The notes under the pieces are model-generated. The model saw only the letters and a program-made list of their open reading frames with translations. It made no database searches and was not told where the DNA came from. 64,000 bases of DNA, taken from Paenibacillus sp. PvR098 (GTDB taxonomy: Bacteria; Bacillota; Bacilli; Paenibacillales; NBRC-103111). Below are positions 9,791-18,735 of this stretch, one piece after another. The stretch's first letter is position 1; every line of letters begins with the position of its first letter. The translations under genes and the position numbers were made by a program. Where the stretch lies: the NCBI RefSeq assembly GCF_017833255.1, contig NZ_JAFIBU010000001.1:1178001-1242000 (forward strand), read 5' to 3'.

Positions 9791-10787
9791 TGCGCTCCCC
9801 CTCCGTCAGCTTCAAAAATAAATCCTCCAGCGTAGGATTTTTGATCTCAATACCGTACAGCTGCACCCCCGCTTCCACTATGCGCCGCGACAGCTCCGGT
9901 ATCGCATCGGGATTCAATTGCGTTATGATCCGAGGCACGGGTACTCCTGTACCGGATTGGGCTGCTCCCGGATCTTTGTCCTCATTGGTATTGACCACCA
10001 CCTCGGGCTCAGCCTTCAAGATATCCAGCGCCCTCTCCACAGGAGTAACGCTCCAAACGACCGTGCTGGTCGACTGGTCCACTAACGCCGACACCTCACC
10101 GACCTTAATCACCTCTCCTTGACTGATAATGGCTACGCGGTCGCACATCTGTTGAATTTCGCTAAGCAAATGGCTCGATATAAAAAGACTAAGACCTGAA
10201 TTCGCCAGCTTCCGGATAAACTCACGCAGCTCCTTGATGCCTTGGGGATCAAGACCGTTGGTGGGCTCGTCCAGGATCAACAGCTTTGGATTGTTCAAGA
10301 GCGCTTGAGCAATGCCCAGACGCTGTCTCATCCCAAGAGAATAGGTCTTCACCTTGTCATGAATACGTCGGTCCATCCCGACGATTTCGACGACCTCATA
10401 AATCCGTTTCTCAGTAATTCCAGGGAGCATGCGGGCAAAATGTTCCAGGTTCTCCCATCCGCTCAAATACCCGTACAGCTCAGGGTTTTCCACGATACAA
10501 CCGATGTACTGAAGCGCCTCGTTATGTTCCTTCTGCACATCATAACCGCATATTTGGATTGAGCCTTCCGTAGGACGGATCAAATCGACCAGCATACGGA
10601 TCGTTGTCGTCTTTCCTGAGCCGTTCGGACCAAGAAATCCGAAAATTTCACCGGCGTACACTTCAAACGAAATACCTTTAATTATCAGGCGTTTGCCGAT
10701 TTTCTTCTTCACGTCATTTACAGACAAAACAACCTGAGCGTCTCTTCCTTTGGTTTGTGCTGTTTCTTGTGAGTTGACCAGCGACAT
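9783..10787 (-). CDS. ABC transporter ATP-binding protein (BcrA/CcmA-like)
   Basis: Nucleotide-binding subunit pairing with the permease encoded immediately downstream. Visible motifs are Walker A (FLGPNGSGKTTTIRML), Q-loop region (YIGCIVENPELYGYLSG), signature (YSLGMRQRLGIAQALL), Walker B with catalytic Glu (LLILDEPTNGLDP) and H-loop (SSHLLSEIQQMCDR). At 334 residues it is longer than the minimal domain; the last 100 residues form the C-terminal extension common in exporter ATPases. It contains an acidic, low-complexity patch near TNEDKDPGAAQSG. The start is ATG 10787. An SGNH hydrolase gene lies just upstream on the same strand. Confidence 0.93.
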   Translation of the reverse strand: MSLVNSQETAQTKGRDAQVVLSVNDVKKKIGKRLIIKGISFEVYAGEIFGFLGPNGSGKTTTIRMLVDLIRPTEGSIQICGYDVQKEHNEALQYIGCIVENPELYGYLSGWENLEHFARMLPGITEKRIYEVVEIVGMDRRIHDKVKTYSLGMRQRLGIAQALLNNPKLLILDEPTNGLDPQGIKELREFIRKLANSGLSLFISSHLLSEIQQMCDRVAIISQGEVIKVGEVSALVDQSTSTVVWSVTPVERALDILKAEPEVVVNTNEDKDPGAAQSGTGVPVPRIITQLNPDAIPELSRRIVEAGVQLYGIEIKNPTLEDLFLKLTEGERIG

Positions 10788-10810
10788 AGCCTCAACCTCC
10801 CCCTTGCTTT

Positions 10811-11746
10811 TTATTTCAATATATCAACAATCCGCTCCGCAATCCGTTCATAACCTTCCTGATTCGGATGAAAATGATCGCTATATAAGTATTTATTCAA
10901 ATTCAGCTCGAACAAATCATAGGTCGGCACGACCGTAATATTCGGATGACGGCTGGCCAGTTCGAAAGCGGCCGTGTTCCAGCCTTGAATCACCGGAGAC
11001 CCTGCCCGATTGGGGTCCAGACCCAGGAACGGATGATACAAGCCCACGTACATGATTCTCGCACCGGGGCTTGCCTTGCTAACCCGGTCAAACACCTGTT
11101 CTAGTCGATTCAGCGCTTCCGGAATCCGCTGCGCTGCTGCTGCCGGGTTGAAGCCTTCTCCTGTATCCGGTGTCCCTTGGGAGCTTTGCGGGCTTGTCCC
11201 ATCGGAGCCTTGAGACGAATCCGCAATGGCTTGCGATGCAGACGCGCCTTGTGCTCCCTCTTCGCCTTGTGTATCGAAAATATCCGCTCCGCCCTCAAAT
11301 AAATCGTTGCCGCCAATCGTCAGCAGCACCAGGTCGGCTTCGCCAAGAGCTTTCTCCAAGTCCTCTTTTTTACCATCCCAATCTTTCAACAAATCGTACG
11401 TGCGGAAGCCGGGGATGGCAAAGTTATTATAAACGAATACCGGTTTGATCATCTGCTGCTCCAGCTTGTCCCTCACTTGTCCGACGTATCCCTTGCCCGT
11501 CAAATCTCCGGTCCCCGCCGTTAATGAATCCCCCAGAGCGACGATGCGAATCTGCTCTTTCGCTGCCCAAGTATCCTGCTTCGGCTGCTGCTCTGCGGGC
11601 TGAGAAACCTCCCCTGTATTCCCCAATACGACAGGCTTAGGAAACATGATCTGGTTCACGGCATATGCGAATCCCACTACACACAGCATCGTGGACACCA
11701 GCGCCGACAACCCAATCGTACGCCATATCCATCGTGATGATTTCAC
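10811..11746 (-). CDS. SGNH/GDSL-family hydrolase, membrane-anchored (YpmR-like)
   Basis: Predicted extracytoplasmic esterase or lipase of 311 residues. An N-terminal anchor or signal segment (IGLSALVSTMLCVVGFAYAV, residues 11-30) is followed by the nucleophile block VALGDSLTAGTG with Ser74. Block III is LLTIGGNDLF, and the C-terminal SDHFHPNQEGY supplies the catalytic Asp and His. A low-complexity Ser/Gln/Gly insert (about residues 160-195) sits between blocks. GTG 11746 lies behind GGGGGAGAGCAG. The gene ends 23 bases before the ABC ATPase start, so it could be co-transcribed with the exporter. The substrate is unknown; B. subtilis YpmR is a comparable protein. Confidence 0.88.
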   Translation of the reverse strand: MKSSRWIWRTIGLSALVSTMLCVVGFAYAVNQIMFPKPVVLGNTGEVSQPAEQQPKQDTWAAKEQIRIVALGDSLTAGTGDLTGKGYVGQVRDKLEQQMIKPVFVYNNFAIPGFRTYDLLKDWDGKKEDLEKALGEADLVLLTIGGNDLFEGGADIFDTQGEEGAQGASASQAIADSSQGSDGTSPQSSQGTPDTGEGFNPAAAAQRIPEALNRLEQVFDRVSKASPGARIMYVGLYHPFLGLDPNRAGSPVIQGWNTAAFELASRHPNITVVPTYDLFELNLNKYLYSDHFHPNQEGYERIAERIVDILK

Positions 11747-12070
11747 CTGCTCTCCCCCATTTCTTTCTTTAAAATCAAGTTACATCCCTTTTTAGAGTAG
11801 CGGTTTGTGCCCTGATTTGCAAACATATGTCCAGTTTCAATTCGGTTCAAGCCCAAAACAAATAAGCTTGTACGCAAACGATTGCACAAGCATTGCTTCA
11901 ACTATTGCAGCATAAGCTCAAAGTAATTCGTATAACATTTGTATAAGGTTTGGTTCAAAGGATCATGGTGGTTGAGTGAGGAAATAACGAGGGATTAAAT
12001 TAAACCAATACCGCCGAAGCAGTCCGTCAAAAACCAATCAAATATGACGGACCGGACGAAGAGCGGACCG
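11747..12070. other. 324-base intergenic region
   Basis: AT-rich gap between the M23 peptidase stop and the SGNH hydrolase start, both on the minus strand. It holds an inverted repeat GCTTGT/ACAAGC (11864-11890) with an inner GCAA/TTGC pairing, and a second one GTCCGTCA/TGACGGAC near 12024-12054. Either could end the peptidase transcript, but neither has a proper T-run. I see no convincing gene or consensus promoter in it. Confidence 0.5.
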
Positions 12071-13489
12071 TTATAAGCTAAAATATTTCATTGGATTTTG
12101 CTGCCGGCCGTTTTTGATAATTTCAAAATGCAAATGGACACCCGTAGAATTGCCTGTGCTGCCCATGCTGCCGATTTTTTCACCTTTTTTAACGACTTCG
12201 CCCTCACGGACCCCCAGCTTGCTTAGATGTCCATACAACGTTTCGAACCCGTTGCCGTGATCAATGATAATACAGTTCCCATAGCCTGATTTCCAGCCGG
12301 CGAATACGACCTTACCGTTGTCGGAAGCCAAAATCCCCCGCTGATCGGACACGAAATCGGTACCGTTATGATTTCTGCCCCATCGAAGACCAAATTCGCT
12401 GCTCACTTTGGCGCTAAGCACCGGCATGGCGAATTTCCCTGTCCCTGATCCGGGGATCACTTTCGTTCCCTGCCGAACGATGCTTTGCACTGGCGCCTCG
12501 ATCAGCGCCTCACCGATCATTTTTTCTTCCGTTTGCTCACCGTTCACGCGGATCGTTTGGTAAGACACCTGCTTTAACCCAGGCTTGCCGCTCGATACAA
12601 TCTGAATGACGCCGGCTTTGAGCTCATTGTCCTTCTCATATTTTATTCCGCTAGGTACCTTCACTTGTTCCGTCCGCGTCTCGGTCGTTACTACGGTAAG
12701 CAAAGGCTGCTTTACCGTCAGGGCCAGCTTTTGGCCGATGCGAATGAGATCATTTTTAACACCCGGATTGTTCGCTCGAATCCTATTTGAAGAAATCCCA
12801 TACCTTTGCGCGATAATCGAGATGCAATCCCCGCTTTGCACCGTATATTCCATAGGCTGAACATCACCGTTTACAATCCGGTCCAACACGGCCTCGAAAG
12901 CTTCCACTTCACCCGGTATCACGGCTGTTTCCACCAGCTCCACCTTTTGCAAAAATTCGGCGGTTGTCCGCACTTCGGACGCTGTCCTCTTTTCTCGACC
13001 CTCGGACAGAGCAGTGACCTCCTTCCGCTTGATTGATGCTGTATAAGGCGCCTTCACCTGGTCCAATAGTGCGGTTGCCGTCATGGGATCCTTTACAATA
13101 CCGACTGTTCTTCCGTCAATCCGAATTTCTACTGCAAAATAAGAAAATATGATTTGTTCGTTCAACGCGGCCAGGACGGCATTATCGTCATACACTCCAC
13201 GTAACTTCTTGTTATCCTCAAAGCGAAGCCGCTCCAGATTCGAAGTAACCCGGTAATAAGAGTGCCGCTGCATTGCTTCCTCATAGCGATCCGCCTTCCA
13301 GCGCTTGACCACTTCGGCATCGGACACCGTACCCACCAATTGGTCGTCCAAGAAAACATCGTATAGGACCACGGTTTGGGCTTTTACAAACCATCGGCCC
13401 GAAATCACGACAACCACAATCACAGCAAAGGCTGTAAACCATTGAATGAAAGCCAGCGTCCTTCTCCTTGCGCTCGTGCGGTTCTTCAA
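12071..13489 (-). CDS. LysM-G5-M23 peptidoglycan endopeptidase
   Basis: Cell-wall metalloendopeptidase of 472 residues. After a basic start, a membrane segment (FTAFAVIVVVVISGRWFV) anchors or exports it. Around residues 220-262 a LysM domain (YTVQSGDCISIIAQRYGIS) binds glycan. A G5-type domain follows (VVTTETRTEQVKVPSGIKYE to the early 340s). The C-terminal M23 domain carries the zinc ligands in NHNGTDF and HLHFE with GNSTGVHLHFEIIKNG. All key residues are present, so it should be active. TTG 13489 lies behind AAGGGGG with 9-base spacing. It is separated from its neighbours by more than 200 bases on each side and is probably monocistronic. Confidence 0.93.
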   Translation of the reverse strand: MKNRTSARRRTLAFIQWFTAFAVIVVVVISGRWFVKAQTVVLYDVFLDDQLVGTVSDAEVVKRWKADRYEEAMQRHSYYRVTSNLERLRFEDNKKLRGVYDDNAVLAALNEQIIFSYFAVEIRIDGRTVGIVKDPMTATALLDQVKAPYTASIKRKEVTALSEGREKRTASEVRTTAEFLQKVELVETAVIPGEVEAFEAVLDRIVNGDVQPMEYTVQSGDCISIIAQRYGISSNRIRANNPGVKNDLIRIGQKLALTVKQPLLTVVTTETRTEQVKVPSGIKYEKDNELKAGVIQIVSSGKPGLKQVSYQTIRVNGEQTEEKMIGEALIEAPVQSIVRQGTKVIPGSGTGKFAMPVLSAKVSSEFGLRWGRNHNGTDFVSDQRGILASDNGKVVFAGWKSGYGNCIIIDHGNGFETLYGHLSKLGVREGEVVKKGEKIGSMGSTGNSTGVHLHFEIIKNGRQQNPMKYFSL

Positions 13490-13591
13490 TGTCTTTTACC
13501 CCCTTGATACGGTTTTACGGGTTATGTAAATAGCTTCCAGAAAGTTAGATGCCCTCACCATATATATGTCGTTCATGCCGAGATAAGACAA

Positions 13592-13641
13592 GAAAACAAA
13601 AAACCTCCCTAAATCCCGCTTACATTCAGGAATTAGGGAGG
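13592..13641 (-). terminator. intrinsic terminator after dynamin gene
   Basis: On the minus strand CCTCCCTAA and TTAGGGAGG form a 9-bp stem (13604-13641), followed by TTTTTTGTTTTC. It lies 63 bases beyond the stop of the dynamin-like gene. Confidence 0.85.
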
Positions 13642-13703
13642 CTTGCCAAGGCATACTAAACCATATAAAATAGGCTGTCCACGAATGGACAGCCCTGGTA
13701 ACA

Positions 13704-16700
13704 TTAATGAACATCTCCAATGCAGTTCAGCAGCCGATCGTGCTTGGCTTGCAGCGCGTTCAGGTCCAGCTTCATTTCGAGCGCTTCGATCAAACCGGAA
13801 GCGTGCTCCTCCAGCGCTTGACCCAGGCGGTCCGCAAGCTCCGTCGTCGCGCTGCGCAGCTGAGCCTCATAAGCTGCTGCCAGCAGTGCGGTTTGAGCTT
13901 CGACAAAGCGGTCCATCGGACCGTTCAACCTCGATTCCAATTCCCGGCGGAGCTGGGCTTTCCCATCCCCCTCGAAAAAATGCTTGGGATTTTTATAGTA
14001 GCTGGCAAGCCATTTGACTTGAATATCCTCCGCGTGCAGCAAAGGCGTCAGCTCCGGTGTGCGCAGCTTCTTCGGCTCAAAGCCCGGAGAGTCAAAGGAC
14101 GCAATCCCTCTCTCCTGGATCGCGGCTGCCCATGTCTCTGCCGATTGCTTAAGCAGTTTGTTGATTTTATTCTCTATACGCAGCGTGGTCGCAAGCACCT
14201 CCTGCGTTAAATCAAACGAAATCATACGCCGTAGGTCCTCCCAGGCCGATTGAAGCACCGCTTTCACGTCTCTGCCATCCTCACGGAACACGGACGGATT
14301 GAAGGCAAGATTGAACAACTCGCCAAAACGGTACTGCGTCCGCTGCTTGACATAATAGAGCAGCTCTTGAATTTCCCTTGCCAGCTCCCGCGCATCGGCA
14401 TCTCCGTCCTGCCGCTCCAGCAGCGAGACACCCGCGCTCAATGATGTCCGCAGCGCTTCGGCTTGCCGGCTCCGTTCCGTCGCATCCTCCCTTGCGCTGC
14501 TCATCCATCGCTGCAGCGTATCCGCTGCACGACGGATATCCGCGTCCCCTGCAAGAATAGCCATTTCCGTAAGCTCTTCAAAGGTGAAACGGACGAACTC
14601 CTGCTCGAATCGGAGAATTCCGGATTGGCTAATCGTTTCTTCCTCCTTCTGCAGCTTACCCTCTAGTGCATAATAACTTGAAAGCGGGTAAATGCGCGGC
14701 TGACGGATACCGTGCTGCAGCAGGTTGCTTTCCACGTGGTCCACGACTCCCTCCAGCTCTTCTGCGGAAGAAGCCAGATCGGCAGCATTGACGACAAAGA
14801 ACATTTTATCCATTTCGAAGCTATCTTTCACACGACCCAGCTGGAGCAAAAATTCTTTATCCGCATGCGAGAACGCATGATTGTAGTAGGTGACGAACAG
14901 AATCGCATCGGCATTTTTGATATATTCAAAGGCCACTCCGGTATGGCGGGCGTTGATAGAATCCGCTCCGGGGGTATCCACCAGCACGACACCCTGCTCC
15001 GTGAGCGGATTCGCGTAATAAAGCTCGATCAGATCGACGAAGCATGAACGGGCTTCGTCGGCGGCATAGTCGCCGAACTGGTCCGCCGTAACGCGAAGCT
15101 CCTGCCCGAGGCTCGGGCTCATCTCCGCCCAGCCCTTCTCCACCGCCTTCAAGAAGGCGTAGTGCGGCTTGCCTTTGCCCGGCACCTGATCCGCCTTTAA
15201 GCGTCGTACGATCTCCAGCGCCCCATCCAGCGTATTGGCAGGCACGCCTAGCACTTCAAGCGAGTAAAGAAGGTCGGCCGTCAGCCTGTCCCGGCTTTTC
15301 AGCCTTACCTTGGCGGTTCCATGCGGCCAACCGGCCTCCGGATCGGGAGGCATGATCTTGTTAATCGCCGCCGTGGTCGGATTTGGCGATACGGGCAGCA
15401 CCCGCTCGCCGATCAATGCGTTGGCGAAGCTCGATTTGCCTGCACTGAAGGCACCGAACAGCGCTACAGTGAAGCGGTTGTTCTCCAGCCGCTCCGCCTT
15501 CTCCTGCAAGGAGCGGCGGATAGTTTGCAGCGCTGCTGCGCCGTCCAGCTCCTGCGCGGCGGCGTTCAGCCGTGCTGCGGCATCGCGCAGCCGGCTGCGA
15601 TGGCCGCCCGCGGCGAGCACAGCTCCGCCGGCCCCCGGGCCGCGGCCCGCCTGCTGCGCGAGCCAAGCGAGTCCCTCGCTTGGCTCGCGCCCGGCGGGCG
15701 AAGCGGACGGCTGCGCTTGAGGCGCAGCCGTCGCCGCAGGCGCAGGCAGCGCGGGCGCCGCCGCGGCGGGGAGCTGCGCAAGCAGCGACTCGCCGTAGGC
15801 GGCCTCCGCCCGCGCGAGCCGCTCGAGTTCGCGCGAGGCGTCCAGCCGCGCGTCAAGATCGGCGACCTGCTGGCGCAGCGCCTCAATGCGAGACTTCAGC
15901 GCCGCTGCGAGAGCCTCAGCCAGCTCGTCAGCCGCAGCGAACGACTGCTTGCGATACATGGCTTTCGCTTCAGCCGCAATCTGCTTCGAATACGTCATTG
16001 TGTATTCCCCGCCAAAGCTGGCCGCTTCGTTTACTTGAGCCGCCATCCACTCAGGCGTGATCTCTGGCTGGATTCGATCCGTCAATTCGGTTACCATGTC
16101 GGACGGCAGGCCTTGGCCTTGAAAGATCGCCTTCACCGATTGCTGTACGTGACGCTGCACCTGCGTCTCTACCTGCGACACGAAGTCGCGATGAATCGCG
16201 GTAAGGCGCTGCTCCCGCTCCGCCGCAGTCTTCGCCGCAGAGCCAAGCCAACCGACCTTGAAGCCCGGCCTACGACTCTCCAAATAGACCTGCGCCAAAT
16301 CCCGAGTCACGGCCGGTATCACGTTCGCGGCTTCGAGCACTGCCGTCACGTCCTTGCGCGCCGCTAACACAAGCTTCTGCGGCAGCGCGATAAGCCGAGC
16401 AAGCTCAGAGCTCGCTTCGCGAAGCTGCTCCTGCGCAGACTCGTACCCCTCGTCCGCGGCGATTCGGGCATGCAGCGCTTCCTTAGCCGGATCGTTCTCC
16501 TCGGCCATCTTCGCGGCATGCGCCGCCGCTAATGCGCGCGCCGACTTCTCAAGGCTAAGCCCTACCAAGGGCTCCCCCAGCTCGATCAGCCCGCTGAGCA
16601 ACCGTGTAAGCTCGCTCCACTGGCTGGCCGGGTGATCCGGCATTTTCACCGAGGTGTAGACGATACCGGCCGGTTGAACGCCCCAGTTCGTGAAAGCCTC

Positions 16701-17420
16701 GCGAACCCCCTCTTGATAAGAGGTGAACGGCAGTTCCTGTTCGCGGTGCTTATCCACCATATTGACGATCAGATAAAGCGGCTTACCCCACTCCGTCATT
16801 TTTTTTGCAAAGGCCAGATTGATTTCCGACTGCACATGGTTATAATCCATCACATAGAACACCACATCGGCCAAATGAAGCGCCGATTCCGTCGCCAAAT
16901 GATGCGCGTCGTCCGTTGAGTCGATCCCCGGTGTATCCAAAAGCGCCGCATGCGACTCCAGAAATGGAATCGGATAGCGGATCTCGACCGTTTCAATCGA
17001 TTCACCGTTCCGGCAGTGCTCCGCAAGATCATCCAGCGCCACTTGCTCAATTTTCGCTGCTCCGCCTTCGCCAAAGGTATCATCCCTATGAATTACTCGG
17101 GCTCCGGCTTCCCCATTGACGATACTTACAATGTTTGCGCTTGTGGGGATCGGACTTGAAGGAAGCAGCATATGTCCGCAAAGCTTGTTAATCAAGCTAG
17201 ACTTCCCTGCCGAGAAATGTCCGCAAAATGCTAAATGAAGCCGTCCGCTCTCTGCTTTAGCCAGCAGCTGCGTCAGCTTGCGGACATTCTCCTTGTCCCC
17301 TGTCTGCTCGACTTGATGCAGTAGATGGCGGACCGCCTCCTGCATCGTTACATCTGAGTTCATGAACTTCTTTTTCTCTTCAACCGATATGCCCTCACCA
17401 GAAGTCATTACGCTTTTCAT
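13704..17420 (-). CDS. dynA: tandem dynamin-family GTPase (DynA-like)
   Basis: Membrane-remodelling GTPase with two complete dynamin modules in one chain, as in B. subtilis DynA (YpbR, also two modules); here 1238 residues. Module 1 has G1 AFCGHFSAGKSSLINKL (residues 65-80), G3 LLDTPGID and G4 NMVDKH. Module 2 repeats G1 ALFGAFSAGKSSFANAL (about 640) and G3 VLVDTPGAD. Each is followed by long helical stalks. A linker around residues 540-605, rich in Ala, Pro and Gly (LPAAAAPALPAPAATAAPQA), is encoded by extremely GC-rich DNA full of hairpins. ATG 17420 has only a modest ribosome site; ATG 17360 is an alternative. In B. subtilis the protein supports membrane fusion and phage and antibiotic stress tolerance. 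Confidence 0.93.
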   Translation of the reverse strand: MKSVMTSGEGISVEEKKKFMNSDVTMQEAVRHLLHQVEQTGDKENVRKLTQLLAKAESGRLHLAFCGHFSAGKSSLINKLCGHMLLPSSPIPTSANIVSIVNGEAGARVIHRDDTFGEGGAAKIEQVALDDLAEHCRNGESIETVEIRYPIPFLESHAALLDTPGIDSTDDAHHLATESALHLADVVFYVMDYNHVQSEINLAFAKKMTEWGKPLYLIVNMVDKHREQELPFTSYQEGVREAFTNWGVQPAGIVYTSVKMPDHPASQWSELTRLLSGLIELGEPLVGLSLEKSARALAAAHAAKMAEENDPAKEALHARIAADEGYESAQEQLREASSELARLIALPQKLVLAARKDVTAVLEAANVIPAVTRDLAQVYLESRRPGFKVGWLGSAAKTAAEREQRLTAIHRDFVSQVETQVQRHVQQSVKAIFQGQGLPSDMVTELTDRIQPEITPEWMAAQVNEAASFGGEYTMTYSKQIAAEAKAMYRKQSFAAADELAEALAAALKSRIEALRQQVADLDARLDASRELERLARAEAAYGESLLAQLPAAAAPALPAPAATAAPQAQPSASPAGREPSEGLAWLAQQAGRGPGAGGAVLAAGGHRSRLRDAAARLNAAAQELDGAAALQTIRRSLQEKAERLENNRFTVALFGAFSAGKSSFANALIGERVLPVSPNPTTAAINKIMPPDPEAGWPHGTAKVRLKSRDRLTADLLYSLEVLGVPANTLDGALEIVRRLKADQVPGKGKPHYAFLKAVEKGWAEMSPSLGQELRVTADQFGDYAADEARSCFVDLIELYYANPLTEQGVVLVDTPGADSINARHTGVAFEYIKNADAILFVTYYNHAFSHADKEFLLQLGRVKDSFEMDKMFFVVNAADLASSAEELEGVVDHVESNLLQHGIRQPRIYPLSSYYALEGKLQKEEETISQSGILRFEQEFVRFTFEELTEMAILAGDADIRRAADTLQRWMSSAREDATERSRQAEALRTSLSAGVSLLERQDGDADARELAREIQELLYYVKQRTQYRFGELFNLAFNPSVFREDGRDVKAVLQSAWEDLRRMISFDLTQEVLATTLRIENKINKLLKQSAETWAAAIQERGIASFDSPGFEPKKLRTPELTPLLHAEDIQVKWLASYYKNPKHFFEGDGKAQLRRELESRLNGPMDRFVEAQTALLAAAYEAQLRSATTELADRLGQALEEHASGLIEALEMKLDLNALQAKHDRLLNCIGDVH
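15656..15732. repeat. two perfect inverted repeats inside the dynamin linker coding region
   Basis: GCGCGAGCCAAGCGAG (15656-15671) and its exact complement (15675-15690) have 16-base arms with a 3-base loop. A second pair, GACGGCTGCGC (15706-15716) and GCGCAGCCGTC (15722-15732), has 11-base arms and a 5-base loop. Both lie in frame in the GC-rich linker of the dynamin gene. Confidence 0.8.
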
Positions 17421-17554
17421 CCGTTTCTCTACCCCTAATCCTCTGCTGTTTAAAAACCAAACGATATCGGTTTTTATGTATTTTACCCTTCAGTAAGGAG
17501 CGAAAGCAGTAAAACTGACTCGCAGCACCCTCCCCTGAAGATTCCTAAGAAAAA

Positions 17555-17582
17555 TAAAAAAAAACCGAATTGCTTCGGTTTT
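17555..17582 (-). terminator. intrinsic terminator overlapping stop of 90-aa gene
   Basis: On the minus strand AAAACCGAA and TTCGGTTTT form a 9-bp stem with a GCAA loop, followed by a T-run. The hairpin begins in the stop codon of the gene at 17581 and ends the nth operon before the dynamin gene. Confidence 0.85.
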
Positions 17583-17853
17583 AGTGTACCATATTTTCCG
17601 TCTCAGGGATAAAAATTTCGAACACATCGCGGTGCTGCAAAATCGTAATGTCTTTATCCTTGACTTTCATCACAACCACTTCAGGTCGCTGCTTCATCCG
17701 GTTTAAATAATTTTCCGGGACGCTGCCGGACTCCGAAACAGTCACACCGTCCACTTGCAATTCTTCATTTTCCTGAAGCGGCGTTTGGAGCACCTTCTCA
17801 TAAATATCTGAGAACACTTCAAAGTTACTGGTATATACCGATATGCATTTCAT
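17581..17853 (-). CDS. unknown 90-aa protein coupled to nth
   Basis: Small soluble protein starting MKCISVYTSNFEVFSDIYEK. It has a beta-alpha-beta pattern with VVVMKVKDKDITILQHRD and ends FEIFIPETENMVH. There is no signal, membrane segment or cysteine pair. I do not recognise the family. ATG 17853 comes 2 bases after the nth stop, so translation should be coupled to nth, and a terminator begins at its own stop codon. The gene is therefore the last of a two-gene unit. The context hints at, but does not prove, a link to DNA repair. Confidence 0.75.
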   Translation of the reverse strand: MKCISVYTSNFEVFSDIYEKVLQTPLQENEELQVDGVTVSESGSVPENYLNRMKQRPEVVVMKVKDKDITILQHRDVFEIFIPETENMVH

Positions 17854-17855
17854 TA

Positions 17856-18563
17856 TTATCCGATCCTTTCTCCATTTACGCTTTTGACAGTTCTGCCCTT
17901 TGGTATAGGTTTCCTACTCGGGTTCGTTTTCATACGTTTTTTTCCTTCTCGGCAATGCTCCAACAACGGGCATAACTCGCATTTCGGATTTTGCGCCTTA
18001 CAGTGGTAACGCCCGAAAAAAATGAGCCGGTGATGCGTCAGTGTCCATTCCTCACGCGGCACCCGTTTCATTAACTTCTTCTCCACTTCCAGCACGGTAT
18101 CCTTCGCACCCGCCAGGCCTAATCTTTTGGATACCCGCTCTACGTGGGTATCAACGGCAATCGCAGGTACGCCGAACGCATTGGAAACAACCACATTTGC
18201 TGTTTTCCGTCCGACGCCAGGCAGTTCTACCAGCTTTTCATGCTCTCGGGGAACTTCTCCATCATACTTGTCCAATAGGAGCGCGCAAAGCGCTTGAATA
18301 TTCTTCGCTTTGTTTCGGAACAATCCGATCCTGCGGATATCCTGCTCCAATTCCTCTAACGGTACCGCCAAATAATCCTCAGGACGCTTGTATTTCTGAA
18401 ATAATGTGGCAGTCACTTTGTTCACCGTTTCGTCCGTGCATTGGGCGGACAAAAGGACGGCAATGGTCAGTTCGAACGGATTTGAATGATGAAGCTCGCA
18501 ATGGGCATCGGGATACATCTCGGCGATGTGATCAAGTATGATTCGTGTCTTCGTTTGATTCAT
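17856..18563 (-). CDS. nth: endonuclease III
   Basis: Base-excision repair DNA glycosylase and AP lyase for oxidised pyrimidines, 235 residues. The helix-hairpin-helix motif LPGVGRKTANVVVSNAFG holds catalytic Lys120, and VDTHVERVSKRLG holds catalytic Asp138, the same numbers as in the E. coli enzyme. The C-terminal cysteines in CKAQNPKCELCPLLEHC fit the 4Fe-4S cluster loop. ATG 18563 follows GAGG with 8-base spacing; the frame is open a further 50 codons upstream, but that extension lacks homology-like features. It is co-transcribed with the 90-aa gene downstream. A terminator for the SLH gene separates it from the upstream neighbour. Confidence 0.95.
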   Translation of the reverse strand: MNQTKTRIILDHIAEMYPDAHCELHHSNPFELTIAVLLSAQCTDETVNKVTATLFQKYKRPEDYLAVPLEELEQDIRRIGLFRNKAKNIQALCALLLDKYDGEVPREHEKLVELPGVGRKTANVVVSNAFGVPAIAVDTHVERVSKRLGLAGAKDTVLEVEKKLMKRVPREEWTLTHHRLIFFGRYHCKAQNPKCELCPLLEHCREGKKRMKTNPSRKPIPKGRTVKSVNGERIG

Positions 18564-18654
18564 CGTATGTCCCTCGCTTTCCACCCATTTCTTACAGTTT
18601 ACCGAATTGAGCAAGCCGAAGCAATGACCCGGGACGACAAAAAACGAACTTTTT

Positions 18655-18700
18655 ACGAAAAAACCGCCTGCAGGGTAAGTATACCTTACCGAACAGACGG
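18655..18700 (-). terminator. intrinsic terminator after SLH-domain gene
   Basis: On the minus strand CCGTCTG pairs with CAGGCGG and, inside, GGTAAG with CTTACC, followed by TTTTTT. It lies 36 bases after the stop of the SLH protein gene. Confidence 0.85.
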
Positions 18701-18735
18701 CAGATGGACGCAAAAAGTTTCATATAAATAATAAA

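Noticed and set aside
13496..13720. 74-codon minus-strand frame before the M23 peptidase
   Set aside because: Contains the terminator hairpin of the dynamin gene within it and overlaps that gene's end; no ribosome site.
15321..16367. 348-codon Arg-rich open frame on the plus strand
   Set aside because: Antisense to the dynamin gene in its GC-rich part; extreme Arg and Ala bias is an artefact of composition.
17856..18713. Longer nth start giving 285 residues
   Set aside because: The first 50 residues run through unrelated upstream DNA; ATG 18563 has a proper ribosome site and gives normal enzyme length.
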